From NCBI GenBank assembly GCA_965218765.1, contig CBDCLU010000002.1:496001-560000 (forward strand): a stretch of 64,000 nucleotides of DNA. The letters run 5' to 3'. Shown here piece by piece: positions 27,486 through 37,691 of the stretch. Source of the stretch: JBBPYC01 sp965218765 (lineage in GTDB: Bacteria; Pseudomonadota; Gammaproteobacteria; Burkholderiales; Burkholderiaceae_C). The notes under the pieces are model-generated. The model made no database searches. It was not told the DNA's origin and saw nothing but the letters and a program-made list of their open reading frames with translations. The position numbers and the translations under genes were made by a program. Each line of letters begins with the position of its first letter. The first letter of the stretch is position 1.

Positions 27486-28529
27486 ATGAATCTGCACCAT
27501 CCCTGGCTGCTGCTGTTGCTGCCGCTTGCGCTGCTGCCGCTGCTGGCGCGGCGCGCTTCGGCGCTGGCCAGCAGCGCGGTGTTTCTGCTGCCGCGAGACC
27601 GTGCATCGGCCGTGCTGGACGGCTCGCTGCGCCTGGTCGGCACGCTCGCGCTCGCCACGTTGATCGTCGGCGTGGCCGCACCGTATCGGCCCGAATACCT
27701 GGTCGAGCGTGTCGGCCAGGGGGCCGAGATCGTGCTGGTGCTGGACCGCAGCCACAGCATGGATCAGGGCTTCGCAGGCCCGCGCGCGGGCCACGCGGCC
27801 CCGCGCGGCACCGGGCCGGAATCGATCAATTACTACGCGAGCCTGGCACCGGGCCGGCTGCGCGAATCGAAAGGCGAAGTCGCGCGTCGCGTGCTGTCCG
27901 ATTTCACCGCACGGCGCACGCAGGACCGGTTCGGCATGGTGGTGTTCAGCACGTTGCCGATCCGCGTGCTCGACTTCACCAGCAAACGCGCGGCCATCCA
28001 GGCGGCGATCGCTGCGGGCGACATCGGCCGCGGCCTGTCCGAGACGAACATCGGCCTTGCGCTGCAATCCGCGCTGTCGTTCTTCGACGACCTGCCCTAC
28101 ACCGGCTCGCGCATCGTGATGCTGGTCTCCGACGGCGGCGACCGGCTCGACACGGAAGCGAAGGATCGCATCACGCAGCGCGCACGCAAGAACCGGGTCA
28201 CGCTGTACTGGCTTTATCTGCGCTCGGCGAACAGCCCCGGGCTCGAACTGGCGGCTGGGGAGCCGAGCGAGCGCATCGACACGGTGCCCGAGTACGCGCT
28301 GAACGCCTTCCTGGAGTCGACCGGCGCGCCGTACCACGCGTTCGAAGCCGGCACCCCGACCGCGCTGCAGCAAGCACTGGATCAGGTCGATGCGCAGCAA
28401 AACCTGCCGATCACCTACTCCGATACAGTGCCCCGGCGCGAGCTGGCTCCGCCACTGCTCGGCGCCGCACTGGTCTTCGTGGCGCTGTTGCTGGCGGCCA
28501 ACCTGCTGGAGCGCGGACGATGGGCTTGA
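27486..28529 (+). CDS. mxaC: VWA-domain membrane protein MxaC
   Basis: A 347-residue protein with BatA-like topology. Hydrophobic N-terminus HHPWLLLLLPLALLPLLARR, a second helix near 50-65, a VWA domain with metal-ion-dependent adhesion site (LVLDRSHSMD, SETNIG, LVSDGGD), and a C-terminal helix (PLLGAALVFVALLLAANLL). MxaC is a required accessory protein for methanol dehydrogenase. The frame is open for many codons upstream, but the ATG at 27486 immediately precedes the BatA-type N-terminus. Its 3' end overlaps mxaK by 10 nt. Confidence 0.85.
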   Translation: MNLHHPWLLLLLPLALLPLLARRASALASSAVFLLPRDRASAVLDGSLRLVGTLALATLIVGVAAPYRPEYLVERVGQGAEIVLVLDRSHSMDQGFAGPRAGHAAPRGTGPESINYYASLAPGRLRESKGEVARRVLSDFTARRTQDRFGMVVFSTLPIRVLDFTSKRAAIQAAIAAGDIGRGLSETNIGLALQSALSFFDDLPYTGSRIVMLVSDGGDRLDTEAKDRITQRARKNRVTLYWLYLRSANSPGLELAAGEPSERIDTVPEYALNAFLESTGAPYHAFEAGTPTALQQALDQVDAQQNLPITYSDTVPRRELAPPLLGAALVFVALLLAANLLERGRWA

Positions 28530-29065
28530 CGGCACGCCAGGTCACGCGTGGCGCGCTGGCGCTGCTCGCGTTGCTTGCGCTGCTGGCCGCCATCGACGGC
28601 TTCGGCTGGTGGCGCGCCGTGCGCTTCAACCGGATGATCGAGTCCGGCAACATTCCCGCAGGAGCCGATGCCTTGCCACCTCAGGTCCGGTTCGCGCAGG
28701 CCCGGGCACAGGCGCTGCACGGCGAGGCCGAAGCGGCGTTGCGCGGCTACCGCAGCCTCCAGACCGACCCGGTGGTCGGTTTGGCAGCGCGCTACAACAG
28801 TGCGAACCTGCTGATGCGCCAGGCCACGGCGCTGCAAGGCGGCCCGAAGGCCGGCGAAGCGATCGCGCTGATCGAGCTGGCCAAGGAAAGCTACGCCGAC
28901 GTGCTGCGCGCCGAGCCGGACCGGTGGGACGCACGCTACAACCTCGAGCGTGCCGAGCGGCTGCTGCCCGATCCGGAGCCGATGGAGATCGAGCCGCTTG
29001 TGCCGCAGCCCGATGCCGAACGTGCAGCCACCACGATGCGTGGGTACTCGCCCGGTCTGCCGTGA
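28520..29065 (+). CDS. mxaK: MxaK-like membrane-anchored protein
   Basis: A 181-residue protein. One N-terminal helix (ALALLALLALLAAIDGFGWW) is followed by a helical region with TPR character (VRFAQARAQALHGEAEAALR, GLAARYNSANLLMRQAT, DRWDARYNLERAERLLP). Position between mxaC and mxaL, size and the TPR-like pattern match MxaK, a protein needed for metal insertion into methanol dehydrogenase. The stop overlaps the mxaL start by 1 nt (TGATG). Confidence 0.8.
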   Translation: MGLTARQVTRGALALLALLALLAAIDGFGWWRAVRFNRMIESGNIPAGADALPPQVRFAQARAQALHGEAEAALRGYRSLQTDPVVGLAARYNSANLLMRQATALQGGPKAGEAIALIELAKESYADVLRAEPDRWDARYNLERAERLLPDPEPMEIEPLVPQPDAERAATTMRGYSPGLP

Positions 29066-30090
29066 TGGGGCGCTGGCCCATTCCGCCCGTTGACTGGCAC
29101 CGGCTGGCGCCGCGTCTGATGCTGGCAGCCGCCGCTGCAGCGCTGGCCGTGGGGCTGCTGCATCCGTCAATCAGCGTGCAGCGCAACCTGTTCGACGATG
29201 TGGTTGTGCTCGACATCACGCAAAGCATGAACGTGGCCGACCTGCGGCTCGACGGCAAACCGGTCTCGCGGCTCGCATTTGCCAAACACGCGCTGCGCAA
29301 CGCGCTGCTCGAGTTGCCGTGCGGATCGCGCATCGGCTGGGCCATCTTCACCGAGTACCGCTCCTTCCTGCTGCTTGCGCCGCTCGAGGTGTGCGCGAAT
29401 TTGAGCGAGCTGCGCGCCACGCTGGATCACATCGATGCGCGGATGGCGTGGTCCGGCAACAGCGAGGTCGGCAAGGGCCTGCACAGCGCGCTCGGCATCG
29501 CGCGGCAGCTGACCGACAAACCCTCGCTCGTGTTCGTGAGCGACGGCCACGAGGCGCCGCCGATCGACCCGCGCTTTCGGCGGCCGCTGGACGATGTGCC
29601 GGGTGCCGTGCCCGGTGTGATCGTGGGCGTGGGCGACCTGAGCCCGTCGCCGATTCCGAAAACCGATCCGGATGGGCGGCCGCTCGGTTTCTGGCGTGCC
29701 GACGAGGTCCTGCAGACCGACCCACGCCGCGCCGGGCGTTCGGACCTGGGCGTCGCGGCGGCGGATTCCAGAGGCGATGCGGCAGCGGCTGCCAGCGGCA
29801 CCGAGCATCTGTCCGCGCTGCACGAAGACCACTTGCGTGGCTTGGCCGAACAGGTCGGCCTGCGCTACCTGCGATTGCAAGATGCCGATGCGTTGGCCGC
29901 CGCGCTCACGACTCGGGCGCTCGCGCGCATTGAGACCACACAGACGGATGCGCAGCCTCCGCTCGCGGTCGCAGCGCTGATGTTGTTGCTTGCGTGGCTT
30001 GCGCTCGGTTCATGGGGGTCATGGCGCCGGGCGTGGGCACGACCGCAGCGGGGCGCAACGCAGGGCCGTCTCACCTCGACCCGTCGCTGA
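29065..30090 (+). CDS. mxaL: VWA-domain membrane protein MxaL
   Basis: A 341-residue BatB-like protein. The N-terminal helix (about 16-35) is followed by a VWA domain whose metal site reads VLDITQSMNV, so DxTxS rather than DxSxS, with SGNSEVG and FVSDGHEAPP, then a C-terminal helix (LAVAALMLLLAWLALG). It completes the R-S-A-C-K-L order of the classical mxa gene set. No mxaD, mxaE or mxaH follows. The next gene belongs to a different function. Confidence 0.83.
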   Translation: MGRWPIPPVDWHRLAPRLMLAAAAAALAVGLLHPSISVQRNLFDDVVVLDITQSMNVADLRLDGKPVSRLAFAKHALRNALLELPCGSRIGWAIFTEYRSFLLLAPLEVCANLSELRATLDHIDARMAWSGNSEVGKGLHSALGIARQLTDKPSLVFVSDGHEAPPIDPRFRRPLDDVPGAVPGVIVGVGDLSPSPIPKTDPDGRPLGFWRADEVLQTDPRRAGRSDLGVAAADSRGDAAAAASGTEHLSALHEDHLRGLAEQVGLRYLRLQDADALAAALTTRALARIETTQTDAQPPLAVAALMLLLAWLALGSWGSWRRAWARPQRGATQGRLTSTRR

Positions 30091-30234
30091 ATCAACCTGG
30101 GACCTGGTTGCGCTTTCCTCCAATGACAGTCTAGACGCGGGCTGTCACACGTCCTCGCGTGTGTGACCCTGGGTGCGCTACATTGCTTTGCGACCTTCCC
30201 TTACCCACGCAACATACCGCCAAAGGAGATATTC

Positions 30235-30546
30235 ATGGCTGCCAAATTGATCGCGCTGTACAAAACACCCGCCAGCAAATCGGACTTCGACGCGCACTAC
30301 GAAAAGACGCATATTCCGACCGCCAAGAAACTGCCGGGCCTGCGCAAGTACGAAGTCAGCAGTGGATCGGTCGATGTCGGCCAGGGCGATTCACCCTACC
30401 ATCTGGTGGCGATCCTGAGCTTCGATTCGCTCGCTGCGATCCAGTCGGCGCTGGGTTCCGCGGAAGGCAAGGCGACTGCCGACGATCTGGGCAATTTCGC
30501 GCAGGCCGGCGTCGAGCTGTTGATGTTTGACACGAAGGAAGTCTGA
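30235..30546 (+). CDS. EthD-family protein
   Basis: A 103-residue cytosolic protein of the dimeric ferredoxin-like EthD fold. It opens AAKLIALYKTPASKSDFDAHYEKTHIPTAKKLPGLRKYE, in which Tyr..Thr-His-Ile-Pro is the family signature. EthD proteins are small oxygenase- or detoxification-associated proteins whose reaction is often unknown. A perfect AAAGGAG stands 8 nt before the start, suggesting strong translation. It lies between mxaL (144 bp upstream) and the convergent gfa gene. A 16-bp hairpin follows the stop. Confidence 0.85.
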   Translation: MAAKLIALYKTPASKSDFDAHYEKTHIPTAKKLPGLRKYEVSSGSVDVGQGDSPYHLVAILSFDSLAAIQSALGSAEGKATADDLGNFAQAGVELLMFDTKEV

Positions 30547-30563
30547 CGTCTGCTGAATGGAAA

Positions 30564-30601
30564 GGCCTGCCACATCCGCGCGCTGGCGGATGTGGCAGGC
30601 C
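30564..30601. terminator. Strong hairpin, possible bidirectional terminator
   Basis: A perfect 16-bp inverted repeat (GGCCTGCCACATCCGC at 30564-30579 and its complement at 30586-30601, 6-nt loop) lies between the convergent EthD and gfa genes. The plus strand has no T-run after it; the minus strand has only TTT. It may act as a terminator or transcript stabiliser. Confidence 0.5.
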
Positions 30602-30691
30602 CGATGGCCGACGGCGATACAGACACTGCCTGGGCGTGCGTTTTGAACTCTCGTGTCAACCTTCGGATCGACGCAAGCCTTTTTCCCTCGG

Positions 30692-31267
30692 TCAGGCAGC
30701 CGGCGCTGTCTGCTTCGACTTCGCGACGTGGGTTGCGATCGCGTCCATCAACGGCGGCGACAGGCAGTCGTACGGCTCCAGCCCACCGGACTTCAACGTG
30801 CTGCGGATTTCGTCCATCTTCTCAGGCGCCGTGCCGCTTTCGATGATCGACGACACGAAGGCGGCGAAGCCCGGCGCGGCCCAGCCCGGCTGGTCGGACA
30901 ACTCGGTGTGCACGAAGTCGAGGCCATAGAACGGGTGATTCTTGTTCTCGATGCGCCCGAACATGTGAACGCCGCACTCGGTGCAGGCGTGACGCTGGAT
31001 CGCCGCCTGCGGATCGACCACCTTGAGTTTTTCCTCGTGCGCCGTGACCTTCACCTTGTCGCGCGATACGACTGCGATCACGGACAACACCGCGTCGTCA
31101 GGCTTCCAGCATTTGGTGCAGCCGCACGCGTGGTTGTGCGCCACCTGCGCGTCGATCTTCACCTCGACCTGATCCTGCGCGCAGTGGCACTTGAGCGTGC
31201 CGCCCGCGAAGTTCGCCGCTTCCGTCGCCTGCTTGCCCAAAGCCGGATGCAATTCGGACATGTCCAT
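30692..31267 (-). CDS. gfa: S-(hydroxymethyl)glutathione synthase (glutathione-dependent formaldehyde-activating enzyme)
   Basis: A 191-residue zinc protein that promotes formation of S-hydroxymethylglutathione from formaldehyde and glutathione. The zinc-binding cysteines of the GFA domain are seen in LKCHCAQDQVEV, HACGCTKCWKP and HACTECGVHMFGR. AGGAGA lies before the ATG. It is followed upstream by frmA on the same strand (145 bp away). It provides the substrate for FrmA and so removes formaldehyde made by XoxF. Confidence 0.95.
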   Translation of the reverse strand: MDMSELHPALGKQATEAANFAGGTLKCHCAQDQVEVKIDAQVAHNHACGCTKCWKPDDAVLSVIAVVSRDKVKVTAHEEKLKVVDPQAAIQRHACTECGVHMFGRIENKNHPFYGLDFVHTELSDQPGWAAPGFAAFVSSIIESGTAPEKMDEIRSTLKSGGLEPYDCLSPPLMDAIATHVAKSKQTAPAA

Positions 31268-31412
31268 GGTTCGTCTCCTGTTTTTGTCGAAGAAAAAAGC
31301 TGTCTGGCCAGCTCATGCCGTGCGGAGGAAACAGTCCGCACGCTGCTTAAGCCACCAAGGATGCGGCGGCCTGCACCTGCCTGTCAACGTCCCCCGCAGC
31401 CGATTCGCGTTC

Positions 31413-32519
<1,107 letters not shown>

Positions 32520-32644
32520 GGAAAAAACGGTCTCCTTCGGTAGGTCGTGATGCGACAGCTTCGGTGCGCCGCTCGTCTGCTGGCGATGCTACCCGCTCCC
32601 ATCGGTTTCACGCAACCGGTTGCGGCCAGGCGCATTCCAATGCA

Positions 32645-35422
32645 TCAATGCGCCTGCTCCCAGTTGGGTCCGAAACCGATCTCGGCAAGCAGCGGCACTT
32701 TCAGGTCATGTACGCCGGCCATCAGGAGCGGCACGGTCTCGCGCACCCAGTCCACCTCGCCTTCGGGCACCTCGAACACGAGTTCGTCGTGCACCTGCAT
32801 GATCATCCGCGTTGCCCGCTGTTCCTCGTCCAGCAGCGCCTGCACCGTGTTCATGCTGAGCTTGATCAGGTCGGCCGCGGTGCCCTGCATCGGCGCGTTG
32901 ATCGCGAGCCGCTCGGCACCCGCGCGGCGCGGGCCGTTCGGCGAATTGATCTCGGGCAGCACGAGCCGGCGGCCGAACGCGGTCTCCACATAGCCGTTCT
33001 TCTTCGCCGCGCGGCGCGTCTCATCCATGTAGCGCTTCACGCCCGGATAGCGCTGGAAATAGCGCTCGATGTAGTTCTTCGCCGCCGTGGTGTCGATGTC
33101 GAGCGCGCGTGCGAGGCCGAAGCTGCTCATGCCGTAGATCAGGCCGAAGTTGATCGTCTTCGCATAGCGGCGCTGCTCCGACGTGACTTGGTCGAGCGCC
33201 ACGCCGAACACTTCGGCAGCGGTCGCGCGGTGCACGTCGAGCCGGTCCTGAAACGCCGCCAGCAGCGCCTCGTCGTTGCTGATGTGCGCCATGATGCGCA
33301 GTTCGATCTGGCTGTAGTCGGCGCTGGCGATGACCGAGCCCGCGGGCGCGATGAACGCCTCGCGGATGCGGCGGCCTTCCCGGGTGCGGATCGGAATGTT
33401 CTGCAGGTTCGGGTCGTTACTCGACAGCCGGCCGGTGACGGCAACCGCTTGCGCGTAATGCGTGTGCACGCGACCGGTGCGTGGATTGGCCAGCTGCGCG
33501 AGCTTGTCGGTGTAGGTGCCCTTTAACTTGGCCAGGCCGCGATGTTCGAGGATGCGCGCGGGCAGCGGGTAGTCTTCCGCGAGTTTTTCGAGCACTTCCT
33601 CGTCGGTGCTGGCCGCGCCGGACGCGGTCCTCTTGACGATCGGCAGGCCCAGCTTGGTAAAGAAGATCTCACCGATCTGTTTGGGCGAGCCAAGGTTGAA
33701 CGGTTGCCCCGCCAGCTCGTGCGCCTCGCCTTCGAGTTCAACGATGCGGCGGCCCATCTCCTGACTTTGGGCAGCCAGCACCGCGCCGTCGATCAACACA
33801 CCATTGCGCTCGATCCGGTACAGCGTCTCGCTCGTCTCCATTTCGAGCGCATAGATGAAACGCAGCCGCTCGTCCGATTCGATGCGCGGCCACAGCACGC
33901 GATGCACCTCGAGCGTCTGCTCGGAGTCTTCCGACGAGTATTCCGAGGCACGCTCGATCGGCACCTGCGAGAACGGAATCTGGTTCGCGCCTTTGCCGCA
34001 GACCTGTTCGTAGGTGATGCCGGTGCGCCCGAGGTGCCGCTCGGCCAGGCTGGACAGGCCGTGCGGCTTGTGCACTTCGAGCACATAGCTTTGCAGCATC
34101 GTGTCGTGCCGGTAGCCCTGCACCCCGATGCCGTGATTGGCGAACACATGGCGGTCGTACTTGACATGCTGGCCGAGCTTCGCGCGGTCGGGATTCGTCA
34201 GCCAGGGCGCCAGGCGGGCAAGCACCTCGTCGCGCGGCAACTGCGCCGGCACATCGGCGTAGTCGTGCGTGAGCGGGATATAGGCGGCCTCGCCGGGTTC
34301 GATGCTGAAGCTCAAGCCCACGATATCGGCCTGCAGCGCGTCGAGCGAGGTGGTCTCGGTATCCACGGCCACCAGTTCGGCGGCTTTGATGCGCGTGAGC
34401 CAGCGGTCGAACGCGGCCCAGTCCAGGATCGTTTCGTGGCGCACCTCGACCGCACGCGGTGCGGCAGCGGCCGGTTCGGTGAACGTGCTGGTGGATCCTG
34501 CAACGGCCGCATCCCCGTCCGCCACGGTCCTGAGCAGCCCCTTGAATCCGAATTTTGCATAAAAAGCGGCTAGGGCGCTGGTGTCTGCTGCCTTTAGCGC
34601 TATTGAATCCAGAGCAGGTAGGTTTTGCACGTGTTCGGCCAGATCGCAATCGGTGCGGATCTTGAGCAGCTCGCGGCCCTTCGGCAGCCAGTCCGCCGCA
34701 TCGCGCAGGCTCTGGCCGACCGCGCCCTTGACGTCGGCCGCGTGCTGCATCAGCTGTTCGAGCGAACCGTACTCCTTCAGCCACTTGACGGCGGTTTTCG
34801 GCCCGACCTTGGGCACACCCGGCACGTTGTCGATCGCATCGCCGACCAAGGTCTGGTAGTCGAGCATCAGCGCGGGCGGCACGCCGAACTCGGCTTCCAC
34901 GCCGGCCATGTCGCGGCGTTTGCCGTTCATCGTGTCAATGATCACGATGCGCTCGGTCACAAGCTGCGCCAAGTCCTTGTCGCCGCTGGAGATCACAACT
35001 TGCGCGCCGTTGCGCTCGGCCGCCACCGCGAGCGTGCCGATCACGTCGTCGGCTTCCACGCCGGGCACGCTCAGCACCGTCCAGCCGAGCAGCCGCACCG
35101 CCTCATGGATCGGCTCGATCTGGCGCGCGAGTTCTTCCGGCATGGCCGAACGCTGCGCCTTGTATTGCGGGTACAGCTCGTCGCGGAAGTTCGGCCCGGG
35201 CGCGTCGAACACACAGACGCCCCAGTGCGCGGGCACGTCGCGGCGCAGGCTCTGCAGCATCGAGATCAGGATGCGGATCGCACCGGTGGGCTGGCTGCTG
35301 CCGTCTTCCAGGGTCGTGCTCCAGTCGCCGCCTGCATGAAACGCGCGGTACAGGTAGCTGGAGCCGTCCACCAGCAACAGGGTTTTCGGGTCGGCATCAA
35401 GTGGGGTTGGTGGGGCGCTCAT
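32645..35422 (-). CDS. polA: DNA polymerase I
   Basis: A 925-residue three-domain polymerase. The 5'-3' exonuclease (about 1-300) has VLSVPGVEADDVIGTLA. The 3'-5' proofreading domain keeps its acidic residues (VAVDTETTSLDALQ). The polymerase domain carries motif A (ASADYSQIELRIMAHIS), motif B (RRYAKTINFGLIYGMSSFG) and motif C (MQVHDELVFEV). It repairs DNA and replaces RNA primers. The frame is open 14 codons upstream; the ATG at 35422 fits family N-termini (DPKTLLLVDGSSYLYRAFHA). Divergent from the DUF2782 gene with 55 bp between starts. Confidence 0.98.
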   Translation of the reverse strand: MSAPPTPLDADPKTLLLVDGSSYLYRAFHAGGDWSTTLEDGSSQPTGAIRILISMLQSLRRDVPAHWGVCVFDAPGPNFRDELYPQYKAQRSAMPEELARQIEPIHEAVRLLGWTVLSVPGVEADDVIGTLAVAAERNGAQVVISSGDKDLAQLVTERIVIIDTMNGKRRDMAGVEAEFGVPPALMLDYQTLVGDAIDNVPGVPKVGPKTAVKWLKEYGSLEQLMQHAADVKGAVGQSLRDAADWLPKGRELLKIRTDCDLAEHVQNLPALDSIALKAADTSALAAFYAKFGFKGLLRTVADGDAAVAGSTSTFTEPAAAAPRAVEVRHETILDWAAFDRWLTRIKAAELVAVDTETTSLDALQADIVGLSFSIEPGEAAYIPLTHDYADVPAQLPRDEVLARLAPWLTNPDRAKLGQHVKYDRHVFANHGIGVQGYRHDTMLQSYVLEVHKPHGLSSLAERHLGRTGITYEQVCGKGANQIPFSQVPIERASEYSSEDSEQTLEVHRVLWPRIESDERLRFIYALEMETSETLYRIERNGVLIDGAVLAAQSQEMGRRIVELEGEAHELAGQPFNLGSPKQIGEIFFTKLGLPIVKRTASGAASTDEEVLEKLAEDYPLPARILEHRGLAKLKGTYTDKLAQLANPRTGRVHTHYAQAVAVTGRLSSNDPNLQNIPIRTREGRRIREAFIAPAGSVIASADYSQIELRIMAHISNDEALLAAFQDRLDVHRATAAEVFGVALDQVTSEQRRYAKTINFGLIYGMSSFGLARALDIDTTAAKNYIERYFQRYPGVKRYMDETRRAAKKNGYVETAFGRRLVLPEINSPNGPRRAGAERLAINAPMQGTAADLIKLSMNTVQALLDEEQRATRMIMQVHDELVFEVPEGEVDWVRETVPLLMAGVHDLKVPLLAEIGFGPNWEQAH

Positions 35423-35477
35423 GAACGGAGATTCTGCCTGCCGCGGCCACTGCTGCACGCGCACCTACAATGCGCCG

Positions 35478-35840
35478 ATGCGCACCACCCTGCCCTTCGC
35501 CGCCACCGCTTTGTTCGCGCTCGTGCTCGTGTCGGTCAACCCGCTGGCAGCCGCCCAACAGCCGTTGCCGGCCGATGCAGCAGTGCCCGATGCAGCCGCG
35601 CCGGCGCCGCAAGCGACGGAAAAAAAGATCGAGCGCATCCGCATCGAGGACGACGCGACGCGCATCGATGAACTGCGCTACGGCGGCGAGACGCAGAGCA
35701 TCACGGTGCAGCCGAAGTTCGGCGCGCCGGAGTATCAGGTGGTGCCGCGCGACGCCGCGCGCCAGCGGCTCGAGGTCGGCCGCGACAACAGCGGCATCGG
35801 CACCAGCGGCCAGCGCGTCTGGAAAGTGTTCGGGTTCTAG
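35478..35840 (+). CDS. DUF2782 small exported protein
   Basis: A 120-residue protein: signal peptide (about 1-26, ending AAA-QQ), an Ala/Pro-rich linker, then IERIRIEDDATRIDELRYGG and ITVQPKFGAPEYQVVP, the conserved DUF2782 pattern. Function unknown. The arrangement polA-DUF2782-thrB is common in Burkholderiales. It is followed 70 bp later by the homoserine kinase gene on the same strand. Confidence 0.8.
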   Translation: MRTTLPFAATALFALVLVSVNPLAAAQQPLPADAAVPDAAAPAPQATEKKIERIRIEDDATRIDELRYGGETQSITVQPKFGAPEYQVVPRDAARQRLEVGRDNSGIGTSGQRVWKVFGF

Positions 35841-35910
35841 GCCCGCTGCCCGTCGGTTGCGGCAGAGCGAACACGCACGATCAGCGAGCCTTAGCGAGGT
35901 CAATAGCGCT

Positions 35911-36876
35911 GTGGCGGTCTATACCGAGGTTTCCGTGAGCGAGGCGCAGCGGTTGCTGCAGGCGCTCGATCTGGGCGCGCTGCGTGAGCTGCGCGGCATT
36001 CAGGGCGGCATCGAGAACACCAATTATTTCGTCACCACCGACCGCGGCGGCTACGTGCTGACGTTGTTCGAGCGGCTGACCCATGCGCAACTGCCTTTTT
36101 ACCTGCAGCTGATGCAGCATCTGGCGCGGCGCGGCATCCCGGCGCCCGAGCCGGTGACCGGGCCGGACGGCGCGCTGCTGCACACGCTGCATGACAAGCC
36201 CGCCTGCGTGGTGAACCGGCTGCCGGGCGCGAGCGAGCTCGCGCCCCGGGCCGAACAGTGCAAGGCAGTCGGCAGCCTGCTGGCGCGCATGCATCTGGCG
36301 GCCCGGGATTTCGGCCTGCGGCAGCCGAACCTGCGCGGACTCGACTGGTGGAACCGCACGGTGCCCGTGGTGCTGCCGCACGTGCAGCCAGCCCAGGCAC
36401 AGCTGTTGCAGAACGAGCTCGCGCAGCAGAACCGGATCGCGGCGTGCGACGAATATGCGCTGCTGCCGCGCGGCCCCGTGCATGCAGACCTGTTTCGCGA
36501 CAACGTGCTGTTTCAGTCCGGCACCCTGACCGGGGTGTTCGACTTCTATTTCGCGGGGGTCGACAGCTGGCTGTTCGACCTGTGCGTGTGCCTGAACGAC
36601 TGGTGCATCGACCTGGTCTCCGGGCAGCCGGACGGGCTGCGTACCGACAGCCTGCTGGCGGCTTATCAGGCGGTGCGCCCGCTCGAAGGCTGCGAGCGTG
36701 AATTGCTGCCGGCGATGTTGCGCGCCGCCGCGTTGCGCTTCTGGCTGTCGCGGCTTTGGGACCTGCATCTGCCGCGCGAAGCCGCGATGCTGACCGCGCA
36801 CGATCCGAGTCACTTCGAACGGGTGCTTCGCGCGCGCCTCGCGGCAGGCGCCGACTGCGTGCTGGATTCAAGATGA
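35911..36876 (+). CDS. thrB: Homoserine kinase (ThrB2, aminoglycoside-phosphotransferase fold)
   Basis: A 321-residue kinase phosphorylating homoserine in threonine synthesis. It belongs to the APH/ThrB2 fold, not the GHMP type: GIQGGIENTNYFV nucleotide loop, catalytic GPVHADLFRDNVLF and metal-binding GVFDFYFAGVD. The start is a GTG at 35911, giving AVYTEVSVSEAQ, a common N-terminus of the family; an ATG is not available. The stop overlaps the start of the BPSS1780-like gene (ATGA). Confidence 0.94.
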   Translation: MAVYTEVSVSEAQRLLQALDLGALRELRGIQGGIENTNYFVTTDRGGYVLTLFERLTHAQLPFYLQLMQHLARRGIPAPEPVTGPDGALLHTLHDKPACVVNRLPGASELAPRAEQCKAVGSLLARMHLAARDFGLRQPNLRGLDWWNRTVPVVLPHVQPAQAQLLQNELAQQNRIAACDEYALLPRGPVHADLFRDNVLFQSGTLTGVFDFYFAGVDSWLFDLCVCLNDWCIDLVSGQPDGLRTDSLLAAYQAVRPLEGCERELLPAMLRAAALRFWLSRLWDLHLPREAAMLTAHDPSHFERVLRARLAAGADCVLDSR

Positions 36877-37676
36877 AGCTGAAGGTCGTGTCTGCCCGCA
36901 CCGGTGCCAGCTGGGTGCGCCTGGGCATCCGGACGTTTTTTGCGCAGCCGCTCGCCTTGAGCGGCCTGTTCTTCCTGTTCATGGCCGCGATCTCGCTGGT
37001 CAGCCTGGTGCCGTTCGTCGGCTCGGCGCTGGCGCTGGCGCTGCTGCCGGCGGCCACGCTGGGACTGATGGCGGCCACGCGCGAAGCCACGCGCGGCAAA
37101 TTCCCGATGCCAGCCATCCTGGTCACCGCGTTCCAGGCCGGCCGTGCGCAGATGCGCGCGATGTGGGTGCTGGGTGCGCTGTATGCGGTCGGCTTCTTGC
37201 TCGTGATGGGCGTGTCCGCGCTGGCCGATGGCGGCGCGTTCGCACAGCTGTACCTGGTCGGCGGCGCCATCACACGCGAGACCGCGGAGCAGCCAGATTT
37301 CCAGTTGGCGATGTTGATCGCCGTGGGCCTTTATGTGCCGCTGTCGCTGCTGTTCTGGCATGCGCCGGCGCTGGTGCACTGGAACCGTGTGCCGGTGCTG
37401 CAGAGCCTGTTCTTCAGCATCGTCGCCTGCGTGCGCAATTTCTGGGCGTTCACGGTGTTCGGCCTGCTGTGGTGCGCGGTGTTCATCGGCGCCGGCATGG
37501 TGATCAGCCTGCTCGGCGCAGCGCTCGGCGGAGCAGCGCTGGCATCGGCGCTGATGGTGCCCGCCGCGCTGCTGATGGCCGCCATGTTCTTCACGTCGAT
37601 CTACTTCAGCTACATCGACAGCTTCGAGGAAACGAACGCCGAACCCGAGCGCCTGGACGCGAACGCTTCGGCGTGA
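36873..37676 (+). CDS. BPSS1780-family multispanning membrane protein
   Basis: A 267-residue inner-membrane protein with about five or six hydrophobic helices, for example LALSGLFFLFMAAISLVSLV, AMWVLGALYAVGFLLVMGV, FWAFTVFGLLWCAVFIGAGM and ASALMVPAALLMAAMFFTSI. Ends FFTSIYFSYIDSFEE, as in the BPSS1780 family of Burkholderiales. No function is assigned. The start overlaps the homoserine kinase stop, so they are probably co-transcribed. Confidence 0.85.
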   Translation: MKLKVVSARTGASWVRLGIRTFFAQPLALSGLFFLFMAAISLVSLVPFVGSALALALLPAATLGLMAATREATRGKFPMPAILVTAFQAGRAQMRAMWVLGALYAVGFLLVMGVSALADGGAFAQLYLVGGAITRETAEQPDFQLAMLIAVGLYVPLSLLFWHAPALVHWNRVPVLQSLFFSIVACVRNFWAFTVFGLLWCAVFIGAGMVISLLGAALGGAALASALMVPAALLMAAMFFTSIYFSYIDSFEETNAEPERLDANASA

Positions 37677-37691
37677 TCGAAAGCTGCCGGA

